Of a stretch of 64,000 nt of DNA, positions 55,136 to 64,000 are shown piece after piece. The stretch lies in the NCBI GenBank assembly GCA_036675275.1, contig JAKFFG010000067.1, forward strand, positions 49,269 to 113,268. Reading direction: 5' to 3'. Position 1 is the stretch's first letter. Each line of letters opens with the position of its first letter. The DNA comes from Pollutimonas sp036675275. Lineage in GTDB: Bacteria > Pseudomonadota > Gammaproteobacteria > Burkholderiales > Burkholderiaceae_B. Under the pieces are notes generated by a model that had not been told where the DNA came from, did no database searches, and saw only the letters and a program-made list of their open reading frames with translations. A program made the position numbers and the translations under genes.

Positions 55136-56482
55136 ATGACTCTACCTACGCTCGACCAGTTTCTCGCCCAGATACAAGCCCGCGATCCGAATCAGCCGGA
55201 GTTCATGCAGGCAGTCAAAGAGGTCATGCACAGTTTATGGCCGTTCATTGAACAGAATCCTCATTACGCGCAGCATGGCATCCTGGAGCGCCTGGTCGAA
55301 CCAGAACGAGTCATCCAGTTCCGAATATCGTGGGTCGACGACCAAGGCAAAGTCCAGATCAATCGCGGTTTTCGCATACAGCACAGTTCAAGCATAGGTC
55401 CCTACAAGGGCGGCATGCGTTTTCATCCGTCGGTGAACCTGTCCATTCTGAAGTTTCTTGCCTTCGAGCAGACATTCAAGAATGCCCTGACCACACTGCC
55501 CATGGGCGGCGGTAAAGGCGGGTCCGACTTCGATCCCAAGGGAAAATCCGACGGTGAAGTCATGCGCTTCTGCCAGGCACTCATCGTCGAGCTGTACCGG
55601 CACCTGGGCCCCGACACCGACGTGCCCGCCGGCGATATCGGCGTAGGAGCCCGCGAAGTCGGCTTCATGGCCGGCATGATGAAAAAACTGTCCAACTCGG
55701 CAAGTTCGGTGTTTACCGGCAAGGGCCTGAGCTTTGGCGGCAGCCTTATCCGTCCGGAAGCCACGGGATACGGCACAGTCTATTTTGCCGAAGAAATGCT
55801 CAAGCACGCGCGCCAGTCGATTGAAGGCTTCACCGTATCCGTGTCGGGTTCCGGCAACGTCGCCCAGTACGCAATCGAGAAATGCATGCAGCTGGGCGCC
55901 AAGGTCATCACAGTCAGCGACTCGCACGGTGTAGTGATCGACAAGGCCGGTTTCACATCTGAAAAACTGGCCGCGCTTATCGAACTCAAGACCAAGCATC
56001 GCGGACGCGTCGAAGACTACGCCAAGCAGTTCAACCTGGTTTATGAAGCCGGCAAGAGGCCTTGGCACGTGCCGGTCGACGTCGCCCTGCCCTGCGCAAC
56101 GCAAAACGAGCTAGAACTCGAAGATGCACAGATGCTGATCAAGAATGGCGTGCGCTGTGTCGCCGAAGGCGCCAACATGCCGACAAGCCTTGACGCCGTC
56201 GATGCCTTCATTGACGCCAATATTCTGTATGCGCCCGGCAAGGCCAGCAACGCCGGCGGCGTTGCTGTATCGGGCCTGGAAATGAGCCAGAACTCGCAAC
56301 GCTTGCAATGGACACGTGAACAGGTCGACAGCAAGCTGCACGCCATCATGCGCAACATCCACGAAAACTGCGTGCAGCACGGCACAAATCCGGGCGCAAA
56401 ATCGGTCAACTATGTAAACGGTGCCAACATCGCCGGCTTTGTGAAAGTGGCCGATGCGATGCTGCATCAAGGCGTTTGCTAA
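55136..56482 (+). CDS. gdhA: NADP-type glutamate dehydrogenase GdhA
   Basis: A 448-residue hexameric dehydrogenase that aminates 2-oxoglutarate to glutamate. It shows GGMRFHPSVNLSILKFLAFEQ, the catalytic-lysine block PMGGGKGGSDFDPKGKSDGE, DIGVGAREVGFMAGM and the Rossmann segment VSVSGSGNVAQYAIEK. Length and the GKGGSDFDPKGKS loop indicate the short NADP-dependent type. The start codon lies 5 bp after the rho stop, so it is probably read from the rho transcript at least in part. A strong hairpin follows. Confidence 0.96.
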   Translation: MTLPTLDQFLAQIQARDPNQPEFMQAVKEVMHSLWPFIEQNPHYAQHGILERLVEPERVIQFRISWVDDQGKVQINRGFRIQHSSSIGPYKGGMRFHPSVNLSILKFLAFEQTFKNALTTLPMGGGKGGSDFDPKGKSDGEVMRFCQALIVELYRHLGPDTDVPAGDIGVGAREVGFMAGMMKKLSNSASSVFTGKGLSFGGSLIRPEATGYGTVYFAEEMLKHARQSIEGFTVSVSGSGNVAQYAIEKCMQLGAKVITVSDSHGVVIDKAGFTSEKLAALIELKTKHRGRVEDYAKQFNLVYEAGKRPWHVPVDVALPCATQNELELEDAQMLIKNGVRCVAEGANMPTSLDAVDAFIDANILYAPGKASNAGGVAVSGLEMSQNSQRLQWTREQVDSKLHAIMRNIHENCVQHGTNPGAKSVNYVNGANIAGFVKVADAMLHQGVC

Positions 56483-56500
56483 GATACTGACTTGCCAGAC

Positions 56501-56550
56501 AATGCCGCGCTGCGGCGGCCTGCAAAGGCCGCATGCGCGGCATTATCGTT
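56501..56550 (+). terminator. Terminator-like hairpin after gdhA
   Basis: A long GC-rich inverted repeat: AATGCCGCGC pairs perfectly with GCGCGGCATT, with further pairing inside around a GCAA loop. It is followed by ATCGTTT. It lies 18 bp beyond the gdhA stop in the convergent gap with yhdP and may serve both strands. Confidence 0.65.
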
Positions 56551-56565
56551 TGCGCGCCGGATGCA

Positions 56566-59500
56566 TCAGGGCGATACCGCCCTGGGTGTTTCTTTCTTTG
56601 CGGCTTGGCCCTCGGGCGGGACAACGACATCGCTGATCTTGGGATCATCCCAATCACCCTCAATATGGTAGCGTGCCGTCATGGCCTTGGCCAAAGGAGC
56701 TTGCAGCAGCCATTGCGTCAGGAAAGCGCCGATTCCTACAATCGGATTGATAGCAATGCCGGCAGCAATAGCGGCGCCGCTGACATCCAGGTTAGGCACG
56801 ACCACCGCTTCCAGATTCAGGCGTTCACTGATCAAATTGATGTCGCCCGCGATCACAATGGTGCCCACGGGGCCTACCACCCTATAGTCGTCGGTGTTCA
56901 TGATGCCGTCATTCAGCAGCAAGGTGCCGCGCAGCCTGTCATAAGGAAATCCTTCCTTGGTCAATCCTGCCGGGTTCACATCCATGCGCGCCAACCTGTG
57001 CAGGGACTGCAGGGACAACAATTCCAGCAGGCGCGAAGAGCGCGAATTCACACTGCTGAATCGCCCTTTTTCCAGGTCGATCTCGACCTTGCCGTTGAGG
57101 TCTGCCTTGCTTACGTCCCATGGCATATTGCGCCATTCGAACCGGCCAACGGCTTTCCCGCTTCCGCCTTTCATGATTTCTCCGAAGTCGGCGTACTCCA
57201 TGTACTTCCCCAAGTCGCTGAATTCTGCTTGAGCATCCAGCGCCAACCCACGATTTTTGCCGCTGAGCCGCCACGTTCCCGAACCCGTCAGAATGGCGCC
57301 AGGACCGGTCAACTTCAATTGTTCAAGTTGCCATAATCGTCCACGAGCCTGATTGACCCCGACGACAGACAGTTCGCCGGCATCCCGGCCGTACAGTCGG
57401 AGATTTTTCACATACAGATTTACGCCGGGGATATCCAGGTCGTCGCTGATCTGGTAGCCGGATTCATCATGCTCATTGCTCTTTGCACCAAGCTGTTTCT
57501 CGCTACCAAGAGCCAAGCGATCGAAACGGGCGTCGACGCGACCGGCAACTCGACGATGGGCTTCACGCCAGAATAGCGTGCCTGCCGTTTGCGAAGAGCT
57601 GATGTCCACGCGCCACTGGGCTATGGCGGGACGACGGGCTGTAAAGGTCAACTCATCGAACACCAGCCCCAGCGCCCGGGCCTGCCCGGTCTGCAGGCGC
57701 AATTGACGCAGCTCCGGCCACAAAGAGCGCTTCTGCTGTGGCTTCGCCTCCGGCAACGGCGTGGAGAACTCGGTGACCACTTGGTCCCATAGATCGACAT
57801 CGACTGACGGATACCGAACATCGACACTTGCACCGGCTTGCGGAAGCTCCGGATTTTGATCCACGCCCAGCGCAGCGGAATAGAAGTACGGACCCGTACT
57901 TTTACTCTCGTCGTGCAACAGCGTGGCGTTCACGTTTTTTCCCAGCGCAATCCCCAGCGCCATGCTCTTGCCATCGCTGTGCGGGCGCCAGTCAACGCGC
58001 AGGGGCATGGGCTGCGCCGCCGACTTTCCCAGGGGCGGAGGCAAATCGAGCGACAGACCGGACAAATCCGAATCTACCGTTAAGGACAAAGGCTTGCGGT
58101 CGGGACGGCTGATCAACGCCTTATACGGCACTGTTCCATGCATGCGCTTCATTCCTTGCAAGCCCACAAAGCTCGTCAACGCGGACGCGCTCATCTGCCC
58201 ATGCATATGCAAACCCTTCAATGCGCCGCCGACTCCGCCGCTCAACGATAGGGCGCCACCCAGGAAGCGGGCCTTCATTCCAGCTGAACTGGCGCCGGTA
58301 TCCGTGAAGTCCAGAGTGCCGGACACCTGTGTAAACGGCGGCAAGGCGGGCGAGAGGCGCACACTGTTGTCGGTAAACCGGATCGCACCCCGCACGGTCG
58401 TATCGCGGCTATGCAGCAGCGGAATATGCAAGGTTAGCGGCACCTCCCATGCGCCATCGGCCGTTGCCGAGTCGAACGCTCCATCCAGCAGTTCCCCCAG
58501 CGGTGAATGCGGCATCAGCGCCAGATAGGTTGCCGCCTTGCCGCTGGTCGCGCCCTGTATGGTCAAGATGGAATCGTCTTCGATACTGGGAATATGGGCA
58601 GTGACGTTGCTGAGCTGTATGGGAAGGCCTGAGTCGGGATGCATTAGTGCCCGGTCGGCCAGCAGGCGCAGATCGGCCCGATTCAGCGCCACCCTGCCAT
58701 GCATATCGGTAATCCGGGGCCAGCCCAGCGATTCGCCTTCCGCCGGCAAATAGTCAATCACGGCTCCGGAAAATGGCCCGGCTACACGGAAAGTGCCCCG
58801 GGACGGGTCTTCCGCAAACGGAAAATGCGCCAGGTCACCGTTGAGCGTCAGATGTGCATCATTGATCCGGCCATCCAGCAAGCCTGTAGCCATCCAGTCG
58901 CGCGCGTCCGGGCTAACCACATTCGGCAAGTAGTGGTCGATCGACGCAATGAGGGCTCGAGGAAAGTGGCCGTATATATCAATCAATCCGGCAGAGCCGG
59001 AGCCACCCTGCTGCCAACTGCCGGCAAGGCTGGCCTGCACATCCGGATTGGACAGATTTACACGTTCGACCTCCAGCCGCAAGGCGGAACCCGTAGGATT
59101 CTGGACATTGCCTTTGGCTTCGACTTCGTCAAAACTCAAGGTGTGCCGGAAGATGTCCGTAGCCTGCAACGCCAAGCCGCGTAGCTCCAGGCCGAACTCT
59201 ATCGCTGCGGCAGACGAAGCCGAGCTTGCCTGGCCAAACGTGGACTCCCCGATGAGCCCGTTCTTGGCACCCGATGGAAATACATTCTGAAAACCTCTCC
59301 ATGGACCTGCCAGGTACAGACGGAGAAACTCGGACTGGATGTATGCATCGTCTCCGAGATCTTCCAGAGCCCATCGACCGTTCCGGGAGGTCATATCGGA
59401 TGTGTAATGGTCGATCTTGCCGCCATTCAGGGCGATCCATCCCTTTGCCGACACCTCGCCCGACACAAGCTGCTGAGGTGTGTCTATCCAGACGCTCCAC

Positions 59501-60252
59501 CCTGCGGGACTCATTTTGTCCACGTGGGCATATAGCTGCCCAGCGCTATTCTGCAGCGAAAAGGCCTGCCCTTCAGCGGACGCGAATTGCCTGAATTCTC
59601 CGCGCAAGTCCAATGAACCTCCAAGCTCCGATGGCGGGGCGGCGCTTAAGGAGAAACGGTGATCGGTACCGCGATTCTGCAGGATCAACGTCACGTCGGC
59701 GAAAACCAGGGTGGTCTGTGAGCGTGTTTCGTCCAGCCAGCGTAACGTGGAATCGCGCAGCACAACCTCGCGCTGTGCAGCGAGCCAGCCCAATGCCTGA
59801 TCGTGCGCGCCAGTATCCAACTGTTCCGGGGAATCCGCATCAAACGACTGCCCCAGTAGCCAGAACCGCTCAGAGCGGTCGCGTCGCAAGCTGACATCAA
59901 CGCCACGGGCTTCGATGCTGGAAAACTGTGGCGTCAAGGTGACCAGGCTGCTCCAGCTCCACTCGGCCTGAATATGCGGAATATTAAGCACTTTGCGCTG
60001 GCGCTTGTCGGTCAGCGTCACGTCCGACATAGCAAGGCGCGGGTTAAGCCCGCTCCAGTCGGCGGAGATTTTGCCCAGGCTCACTGCGACATTCAGGGTC
60101 GACGACAGTTGCTGCGCTATGTATGGCCGCCACTGATCGATATTCGGCAGAACCCAATACTTGACGCCAAGAAACAGGCCGCCCGCCCCGAAATATATGA
60201 GGAGCAGTACCTTGGCGAGCAGTTTCAGAAATAGGGAAGGGATTCGAAGCAC
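56566..60252 (-). CDS. yhdP: YhdP-family AsmA-like transport/assembly protein
   Basis: A 1228-residue protein with one N-terminal transmembrane helix (LLAKVLLLIYFGAGGLFLGV) and a very long periplasmic domain of DUF3971/AsmA type (IRFTDNSVRLSP, VNLSNPDVQASLAGSW, and C-terminal GRFEWRNMPWDVSKADLNG ... VVGPVGTIVIAGDINLISE). YhdP family members are proposed to bridge inner and outer membranes for phospholipid transfer and outer-membrane permeability. It starts at GTG (60250-60252); the hydrophobic stretch continues in frame upstream without an ATG. Divergent from glnE. Confidence 0.9.
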   Translation of the reverse strand: MLRIPSLFLKLLAKVLLLIYFGAGGLFLGVKYWVLPNIDQWRPYIAQQLSSTLNVAVSLGKISADWSGLNPRLAMSDVTLTDKRQRKVLNIPHIQAEWSWSSLVTLTPQFSSIEARGVDVSLRRDRSERFWLLGQSFDADSPEQLDTGAHDQALGWLAAQREVVLRDSTLRWLDETRSQTTLVFADVTLILQNRGTDHRFSLSAAPPSELGGSLDLRGEFRQFASAEGQAFSLQNSAGQLYAHVDKMSPAGWSVWIDTPQQLVSGEVSAKGWIALNGGKIDHYTSDMTSRNGRWALEDLGDDAYIQSEFLRLYLAGPWRGFQNVFPSGAKNGLIGESTFGQASSASSAAAIEFGLELRGLALQATDIFRHTLSFDEVEAKGNVQNPTGSALRLEVERVNLSNPDVQASLAGSWQQGGSGSAGLIDIYGHFPRALIASIDHYLPNVVSPDARDWMATGLLDGRINDAHLTLNGDLAHFPFAEDPSRGTFRVAGPFSGAVIDYLPAEGESLGWPRITDMHGRVALNRADLRLLADRALMHPDSGLPIQLSNVTAHIPSIEDDSILTIQGATSGKAATYLALMPHSPLGELLDGAFDSATADGAWEVPLTLHIPLLHSRDTTVRGAIRFTDNSVRLSPALPPFTQVSGTLDFTDTGASSAGMKARFLGGALSLSGGVGGALKGLHMHGQMSASALTSFVGLQGMKRMHGTVPYKALISRPDRKPLSLTVDSDLSGLSLDLPPPLGKSAAQPMPLRVDWRPHSDGKSMALGIALGKNVNATLLHDESKSTGPYFYSAALGVDQNPELPQAGASVDVRYPSVDVDLWDQVVTEFSTPLPEAKPQQKRSLWPELRQLRLQTGQARALGLVFDELTFTARRPAIAQWRVDISSSQTAGTLFWREAHRRVAGRVDARFDRLALGSEKQLGAKSNEHDESGYQISDDLDIPGVNLYVKNLRLYGRDAGELSVVGVNQARGRLWQLEQLKLTGPGAILTGSGTWRLSGKNRGLALDAQAEFSDLGKYMEYADFGEIMKGGSGKAVGRFEWRNMPWDVSKADLNGKVEIDLEKGRFSSVNSRSSRLLELLSLQSLHRLARMDVNPAGLTKEGFPYDRLRGTLLLNDGIMNTDDYRVVGPVGTIVIAGDINLISERLNLEAVVVPNLDVSGAAIAAGIAINPIVGIGAFLTQWLLQAPLAKAMTARYHIEGDWDDPKISDVVVPPEGQAAKKETPRAVSP

Positions 60253-60353
60253 CGATTGAATTAGCCAGAACAGTATTATTTGCAGTATCTTGTACCCGTT
60301 TTTACGGTTTTCGTCTCTCTGTTTTCGAGCCCCATCCCTTTTTGCCGAACTTT

Positions 60354-63134
60354 ATGTCACCAGCCATTATATTAGAGCCCGCCCTGCACTGGTCCGGCGC
60401 GCTGCGCCGCAAGCTCGTAGCCAACAGCGCGTTTGAACAATGGCTGGTCAAGGCGATCGAACAGCCCGTCACACCAGAGACTATTCATGCCTGGTTCGAC
60501 GAATTGCGGCTGGACCATGGCGACGCCGCGCTATCCCTCCCGGACATACGAAGGGTCTTGCGACGCTTGCGCGAACGGGTCTTCTTCACCACCACAGTAC
60601 GCGACATTAACGGCTCCGCTGATCTGCAGGAAGTAGTAACCGCCATGTCCGCCCTGGCCGATCTGGCCATAGCCGAAGCGTACAAGAGCGTTGCAAGCAG
60701 CTTGGCCGAGGTCCATGGCGTACCGCTGGATCCGAATACGGGCCGCCCGCAGGAACTCTTGATTCTGGGTATGGGCAAACTGGGCGGTGAAGAGCTGAAT
60801 GTGTCATCCGACATCGACCTCATCATGGTGTACGGAGAAGAAGGCGAAACCACCGGCAAGCGAAAACTGAGCCATCACGAGTTCTATGGCCGCGTCACGC
60901 AACGCATGATGCCCGTACTGTCGGAACTCGACGCCGACGGACAAGTGTTTCGTACGGACCTGCGCCTGCGTCCAGACGGCGATTCGGGCCCCCTGGCCTG
61001 GAGCCTGGATGCGCTGGAGAACTACCTGGTTACGCAGGGCCGCGAGTGGGAACGCTATGCCTGGCTAAAAAGCCGGGTCATTCCTTGCAAAGCATTTCCC
61101 GACAGTGATTCAGGCGACCAATTGAAACAGTTGGAGTCCTTGCGCACTCCCTTTGTGTATCGCAAATATTTCGACTTTGACGCGCTGGCCGCGTTGCGCG
61201 GCTTGCGCGAACGGATACGCCAGGACTGGCAGCGCCGCGCCATGGCGCGCACAGGGGTCGATACGGTGCATAACATCAAACTCGGCGACGGCGGCATACG
61301 CGAAATCGAGTTTATTGTGCAACTGAACCAATTGATACGCGGCGGCCGCGTGCCGTCGCTCCAGCAACGGCCGCTGCTGGCCGCGCTGCACGCACAGAAA
61401 GAGGCCGGCGTTATTTCCGCAGAGGTAGCCGACAAACTGGAGGCCGCCTATCAGTTTCTGCGATGTGTAGAACACCGCCTGCAATATAGGGAAGATGAAC
61501 AGACTCACCTGCTCCCCCGCGACGAAGACCAGCGCGTCGGATTGGCGCGCTCCATGGGCATGACACTGGCGGAATTCGATACCCGGCTATCCGCGCACCG
61601 CGCCTTCGTCGAGCAAAACTTTCGCAATGCCTTTCGCCTGGCCGGCATGGGCGGCGACGACGACAACGGCGACGACACAACGGCCCCGCACGCGGATGCG
61701 CCTTGTGGCGATCTGGCCGATCATATTCGCCTGCATCTGGGCGTCGACGCATCGACCATCTGCCAGCGCGTCGACGCCTTGATGGACAGCCATCGGATCC
61801 GCAGCCTGCCGGCCACCAGTCGCAAACGGATCGAAACGCTGCTGCCTTCCATCATCAGTACCGCGGCCAAGAAAAAACAGCCGCAGGAAACCGCCATACG
61901 GCTCTTGACCCTGGTCGAGAACATCGCCCAGCGCAGCGCATATCTGGCCCTGCTGGCCGAATACCCGGACACCCTTGCGCGGGTGGCGCGTATTGTGAGT
62001 GCCAGTCCCTGGGCCTCCGACTACCTGAGCCGCTATCCGCTTTTGCTGGACAGCCTGATCGAATGGCATTCGCTGCTGGAACCACCCGACTTCCAGCAGA
62101 TCGCCCGGCAGTTGCATAGCGAGCTCGACGCCTGCACATTGCCGGACGGCCAGCCCGATGTTGAACAGCAAATGAACTTGATGCGCGATCTGCAGCATCA
62201 GATCACATTTCAGTTGCTTGCCCAGGACCTGGAAGGTGTATTGACGGTAGAACATCTCGCAGACCGTCTGTCTGCGTTGGCCGACACGCTTCTGGCCGAG
62301 ACAATATTGCGCGTATGGCCTCTGGTGCAAAACCGCAAGAAGCGTACCGATCTCGCGCCCCCGCGATTCGCGATCATCGCCTATGGCAAGCTCGGCGGCA
62401 AGGAAATCGGCTATGCCTCCGACCTTGACCTGGTATTTCTTTACGATGATCCCGGCGACGACGAGGCGGGCGAGCTCTACGCCAAATTGGGCAGGCGGAT
62501 GTCATCATGGCTATCCACCATGACCTCATCTGGCCGCCTCTATGAAATCGATCTGCGCTTGCGTCCCGATGGCGATGCCGGCCTGCTTGCCGTATCGGTC
62601 GAGGCTTTCGCACAGTATCAGACCAAACATGCCTGGGCATGGGAACACCAGGCGATTACAAGGGCAAGGTTCGTGGCCGGAGACGAGAAAATCGGCAAGC
62701 GTTTCGACATGATCCGGCAAGAAGTCCTCCTGCTGCCGCGCGATCCCCAGGAATTCAAGGCGGAAGTGCGCGGCATGCGCGAAAAAATCATTGCCGGACA
62801 CCCCAATCGCGGTCCCGACTTCGATGTAAAGCACGATCGCGGCGGCATGGTGGACGTGGAGTTCATCACCCAATACCTGGTGCTTTGCCATGCACGGCAA
62901 TATCCCGTGATGGTCGAGAACCTGGGGAATATCACGCTATTGCGCCTGGCCGCTGAAGCAGGCCTCATCCCGCCCGAACTGGCGCGACTGGCGGGCGATG
63001 CCTACCGAGAGTTCCGGAAATGGCAACATGCGTTGCGCCTGCAGGGCGCCGAAAAGGCCCGGGTGCCCGCGGACACGCTGATCGAAGAGCGCGCCGCTGT
63101 ACAGGAACTTTGGAATGCGGTGATAGGAGACTAA
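60354..63134 (+). CDS. glnE: Glutamine synthetase adenylyltransferase/deadenylase GlnE
   Basis: A 926-residue bifunctional enzyme that adenylylates and deadenylylates glutamine synthetase in response to PII. It has two nucleotidyltransferase domains, each with G-x-GKLGG and a D-x-D pair: ILGMGKLGGEELNVSSDIDL in the N-terminal half and IIAYGKLGGKEIGYASDLDL in the C-terminal half. Each is followed by its own RLRPDG(D/S)xG motif and a helical segment. The ATG at 60354 is preferred over the TTG at 60342. Together with gdhA it places nitrogen assimilation genes at this end. Confidence 0.97.
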   Translation: MSPAIILEPALHWSGALRRKLVANSAFEQWLVKAIEQPVTPETIHAWFDELRLDHGDAALSLPDIRRVLRRLRERVFFTTTVRDINGSADLQEVVTAMSALADLAIAEAYKSVASSLAEVHGVPLDPNTGRPQELLILGMGKLGGEELNVSSDIDLIMVYGEEGETTGKRKLSHHEFYGRVTQRMMPVLSELDADGQVFRTDLRLRPDGDSGPLAWSLDALENYLVTQGREWERYAWLKSRVIPCKAFPDSDSGDQLKQLESLRTPFVYRKYFDFDALAALRGLRERIRQDWQRRAMARTGVDTVHNIKLGDGGIREIEFIVQLNQLIRGGRVPSLQQRPLLAALHAQKEAGVISAEVADKLEAAYQFLRCVEHRLQYREDEQTHLLPRDEDQRVGLARSMGMTLAEFDTRLSAHRAFVEQNFRNAFRLAGMGGDDDNGDDTTAPHADAPCGDLADHIRLHLGVDASTICQRVDALMDSHRIRSLPATSRKRIETLLPSIISTAAKKKQPQETAIRLLTLVENIAQRSAYLALLAEYPDTLARVARIVSASPWASDYLSRYPLLLDSLIEWHSLLEPPDFQQIARQLHSELDACTLPDGQPDVEQQMNLMRDLQHQITFQLLAQDLEGVLTVEHLADRLSALADTLLAETILRVWPLVQNRKKRTDLAPPRFAIIAYGKLGGKEIGYASDLDLVFLYDDPGDDEAGELYAKLGRRMSSWLSTMTSSGRLYEIDLRLRPDGDAGLLAVSVEAFAQYQTKHAWAWEHQAITRARFVAGDEKIGKRFDMIRQEVLLLPRDPQEFKAEVRGMREKIIAGHPNRGPDFDVKHDRGGMVDVEFITQYLVLCHARQYPVMVENLGNITLLRLAAEAGLIPPELARLAGDAYREFRKWQHALRLQGAEKARVPADTLIEERAAVQELWNAVIGD

Positions 63135-63176
63135 AATAGTCCTTACTATCACCAATCGATACGCGTGTATTCACGT

Positions 63177-63875
63177 ATGCAGCCCATGACCGATATTGAA
63201 CGCCCCAAGCTAGTCCTGCCCGATAACCGCAAGAAGGTCCTTCTGCATTCATGCTGTGCGCCCTGTTCGGGCGAAGTCATGGAAGCGATGACCGCGTCGG
63301 GTATCGACTACGCCATCTATTTCTACAATCCGAATATCCATCCGGACCGCGAATACGAAATTCGAAAGAATGAGAATATCCGGTTCGCCGCCGAGCACAA
63401 CATAGAATTCATCGACGCCGACTACGATCGCGACAACTGGTTCGAGCGAGTCAAGGGTCTGGAAGACGAACCGGAACGCGGGCAGCGCTGCACTGTGTGC
63501 TTCGACATGCGGTTCGAGCGTACCGCGCTGTATGCGCATGAGCACGGCTACGACACGATATGCAGTTCACTGGGAATTTCCCGCTGGAAGGACATGAATC
63601 AGATCAACGGTTGCGGCGAGCGCGCCGCGGCCCGCTATCCCGATCTGGTCTACTGGACATACAATTGGCGCAAGGGCGGCGGATCCGCCCGCATGATCGA
63701 AATCAGCAAGCGCGAAGAGTTCTATCAGCAGGAATACTGCGGCTGCGTGTATTCCTTGCGCGATACCAACCGGCACCGCCGGTCGCAGGGCCGCGACCGG
63801 ATACAAATCGGCGTCAAATTCTATGGCAAGGACGAACTGCAACTGAATCCGCCGCCGGCATTGCCACAGAAGTAA
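63177..63875 (+). CDS. queH: Epoxyqueuosine reductase QueH
   Basis: About 232 residues of the DUF208 family, the QueG-unrelated enzyme that reduces epoxyqueuosine in tRNA to queuosine. Conserved cysteine motifs are HSCCAPCSGEVMEAM near residue 25, CTVCFDMRFERTA mid-protein and YCGCVYS near the C-terminus, which ligate an FeS cluster. GTG 63165, ATG 63177 and ATG 63186 are all possible starts, and no good ribosome site separates them. It lies ~40 bp after glnE. Confidence 0.92.
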   Translation: MQPMTDIERPKLVLPDNRKKVLLHSCCAPCSGEVMEAMTASGIDYAIYFYNPNIHPDREYEIRKNENIRFAAEHNIEFIDADYDRDNWFERVKGLEDEPERGQRCTVCFDMRFERTALYAHEHGYDTICSSLGISRWKDMNQINGCGERAAARYPDLVYWTYNWRKGGGSARMIEISKREEFYQQEYCGCVYSLRDTNRHRRSQGRDRIQIGVKFYGKDELQLNPPPALPQK

Positions 63876-63894
63876 GGCTGGCATGGCGGCAGAC

Positions 63895-64000
63895 ACGCCG
63901 TGGTTCTTGATACGCCGTGGTTCTTGATACGCCGTGGTTCTTGATACGCCGTGGTTCTTGATACGCCGTGGTTCTTGATACGCCGTGGTTCTTGATACGC
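63895..64000 (+). repeat. 17-bp tandem repeat (minisatellite), truncated by the window end
   Basis: The unit ACGCCGTGGTTCTTGAT repeats exactly six times head to tail (63895, 63912, 63929, 63946, 63963, 63980) and the next copy begins at 63997. It starts 19 bp after the queH stop. Copies are identical over the whole stretch. No spacers separate them. Total copy number is unknown because the array leaves the window. Confidence 0.97.

Noticed and set aside
63895..64000. CRISPR array at the window end
   Set aside because: The 17-bp units are contiguous with no spacers and no cas genes are near; this is a simple tandem repeat.

Overview
The window is housekeeping-rich chromosomal DNA of a Gram-negative betaproteobacterium of the order Burkholderiales, most likely Alcaligenaceae (Bordetella/Achromobacter/Pusillimonas-like). 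This rests on the gene order (rpsU-dnaG-rpoD; the ndk-rlmN-rodZ-ispG-hisS-yfgM-bamB-der-hisC-hfq-hflX-hflK-hflC train; hisZ-purA; the AscD-like reductase beside parC), on the Lys/Ala-rich N-terminal extension of RpoD, and on a moderately high GC content. The genus is inference. No rRNA, tRNA, CRISPR array, prophage or insertion sequence was recognised. Coding density is very high and no gene-free stretch exceeds about 300 bases.

Layout. 1-3564: rpsU-dnaG-rpoD (rpoD cut by the window start), minus strand. 3662-6988: a phosphoribosyltransferase, purA and hisZ, with strong terminators on both sides of purA-hisZ. 7177-20014: the 13-gene train listed above, nearly all genes overlapping by 4 nt or abutting, covering nucleotide balance, rRNA methylation, isoprenoid and histidyl-tRNA synthesis, outer-membrane assembly (BamB), ribosome GTPases (Der, HflX), the RNA chaperone Hfq and the HflKC membrane complex. 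20227-27972: valS on plus, facing trmD-rimM-rpsP, tusA and alaS on minus. 27994-36042: a complete purine-to-allantoate block. On minus are puuE, a fused uraD-xdhA, xdhB and xdhC; on plus are uraH and puuD. Together they take hypoxanthine/xanthine through urate, 5-hydroxyisourate, OHCU and allantoin to allantoate. 36058-44947: a compact type IVb pilus operon (pilL-N-O-P-Q-R-S-V, minus). 45117-48889: an orphan periplasmic solute-binding protein co-transcribed with a D-amino-acid dehydrogenase, then a ferredoxin-reductase-type flavoprotein. 48960-53243: topoisomerase IV (parE-parC). 53480-56482: trxA, rho and gdhA on plus. 56566-64000: yhdP (minus), glnE and queH (plus), ending in a 17-bp tandem repeat that runs off the window edge.

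The most unusual points are the UraD-XdhA fusion, the reduced type IVb pilus operon (no pilM, lytic transglycosylase or prepilin peptidase, a PilL with a VirB9-like N-terminal part, and a PilV adhesin with a fixed C-terminus), and the 17-bp minisatellite. Several essential genes (dnaG, der, parE) appear to start at TTG. The reading is by eye: family assignments rest on recognisable motifs and gene order, and no database search was run.
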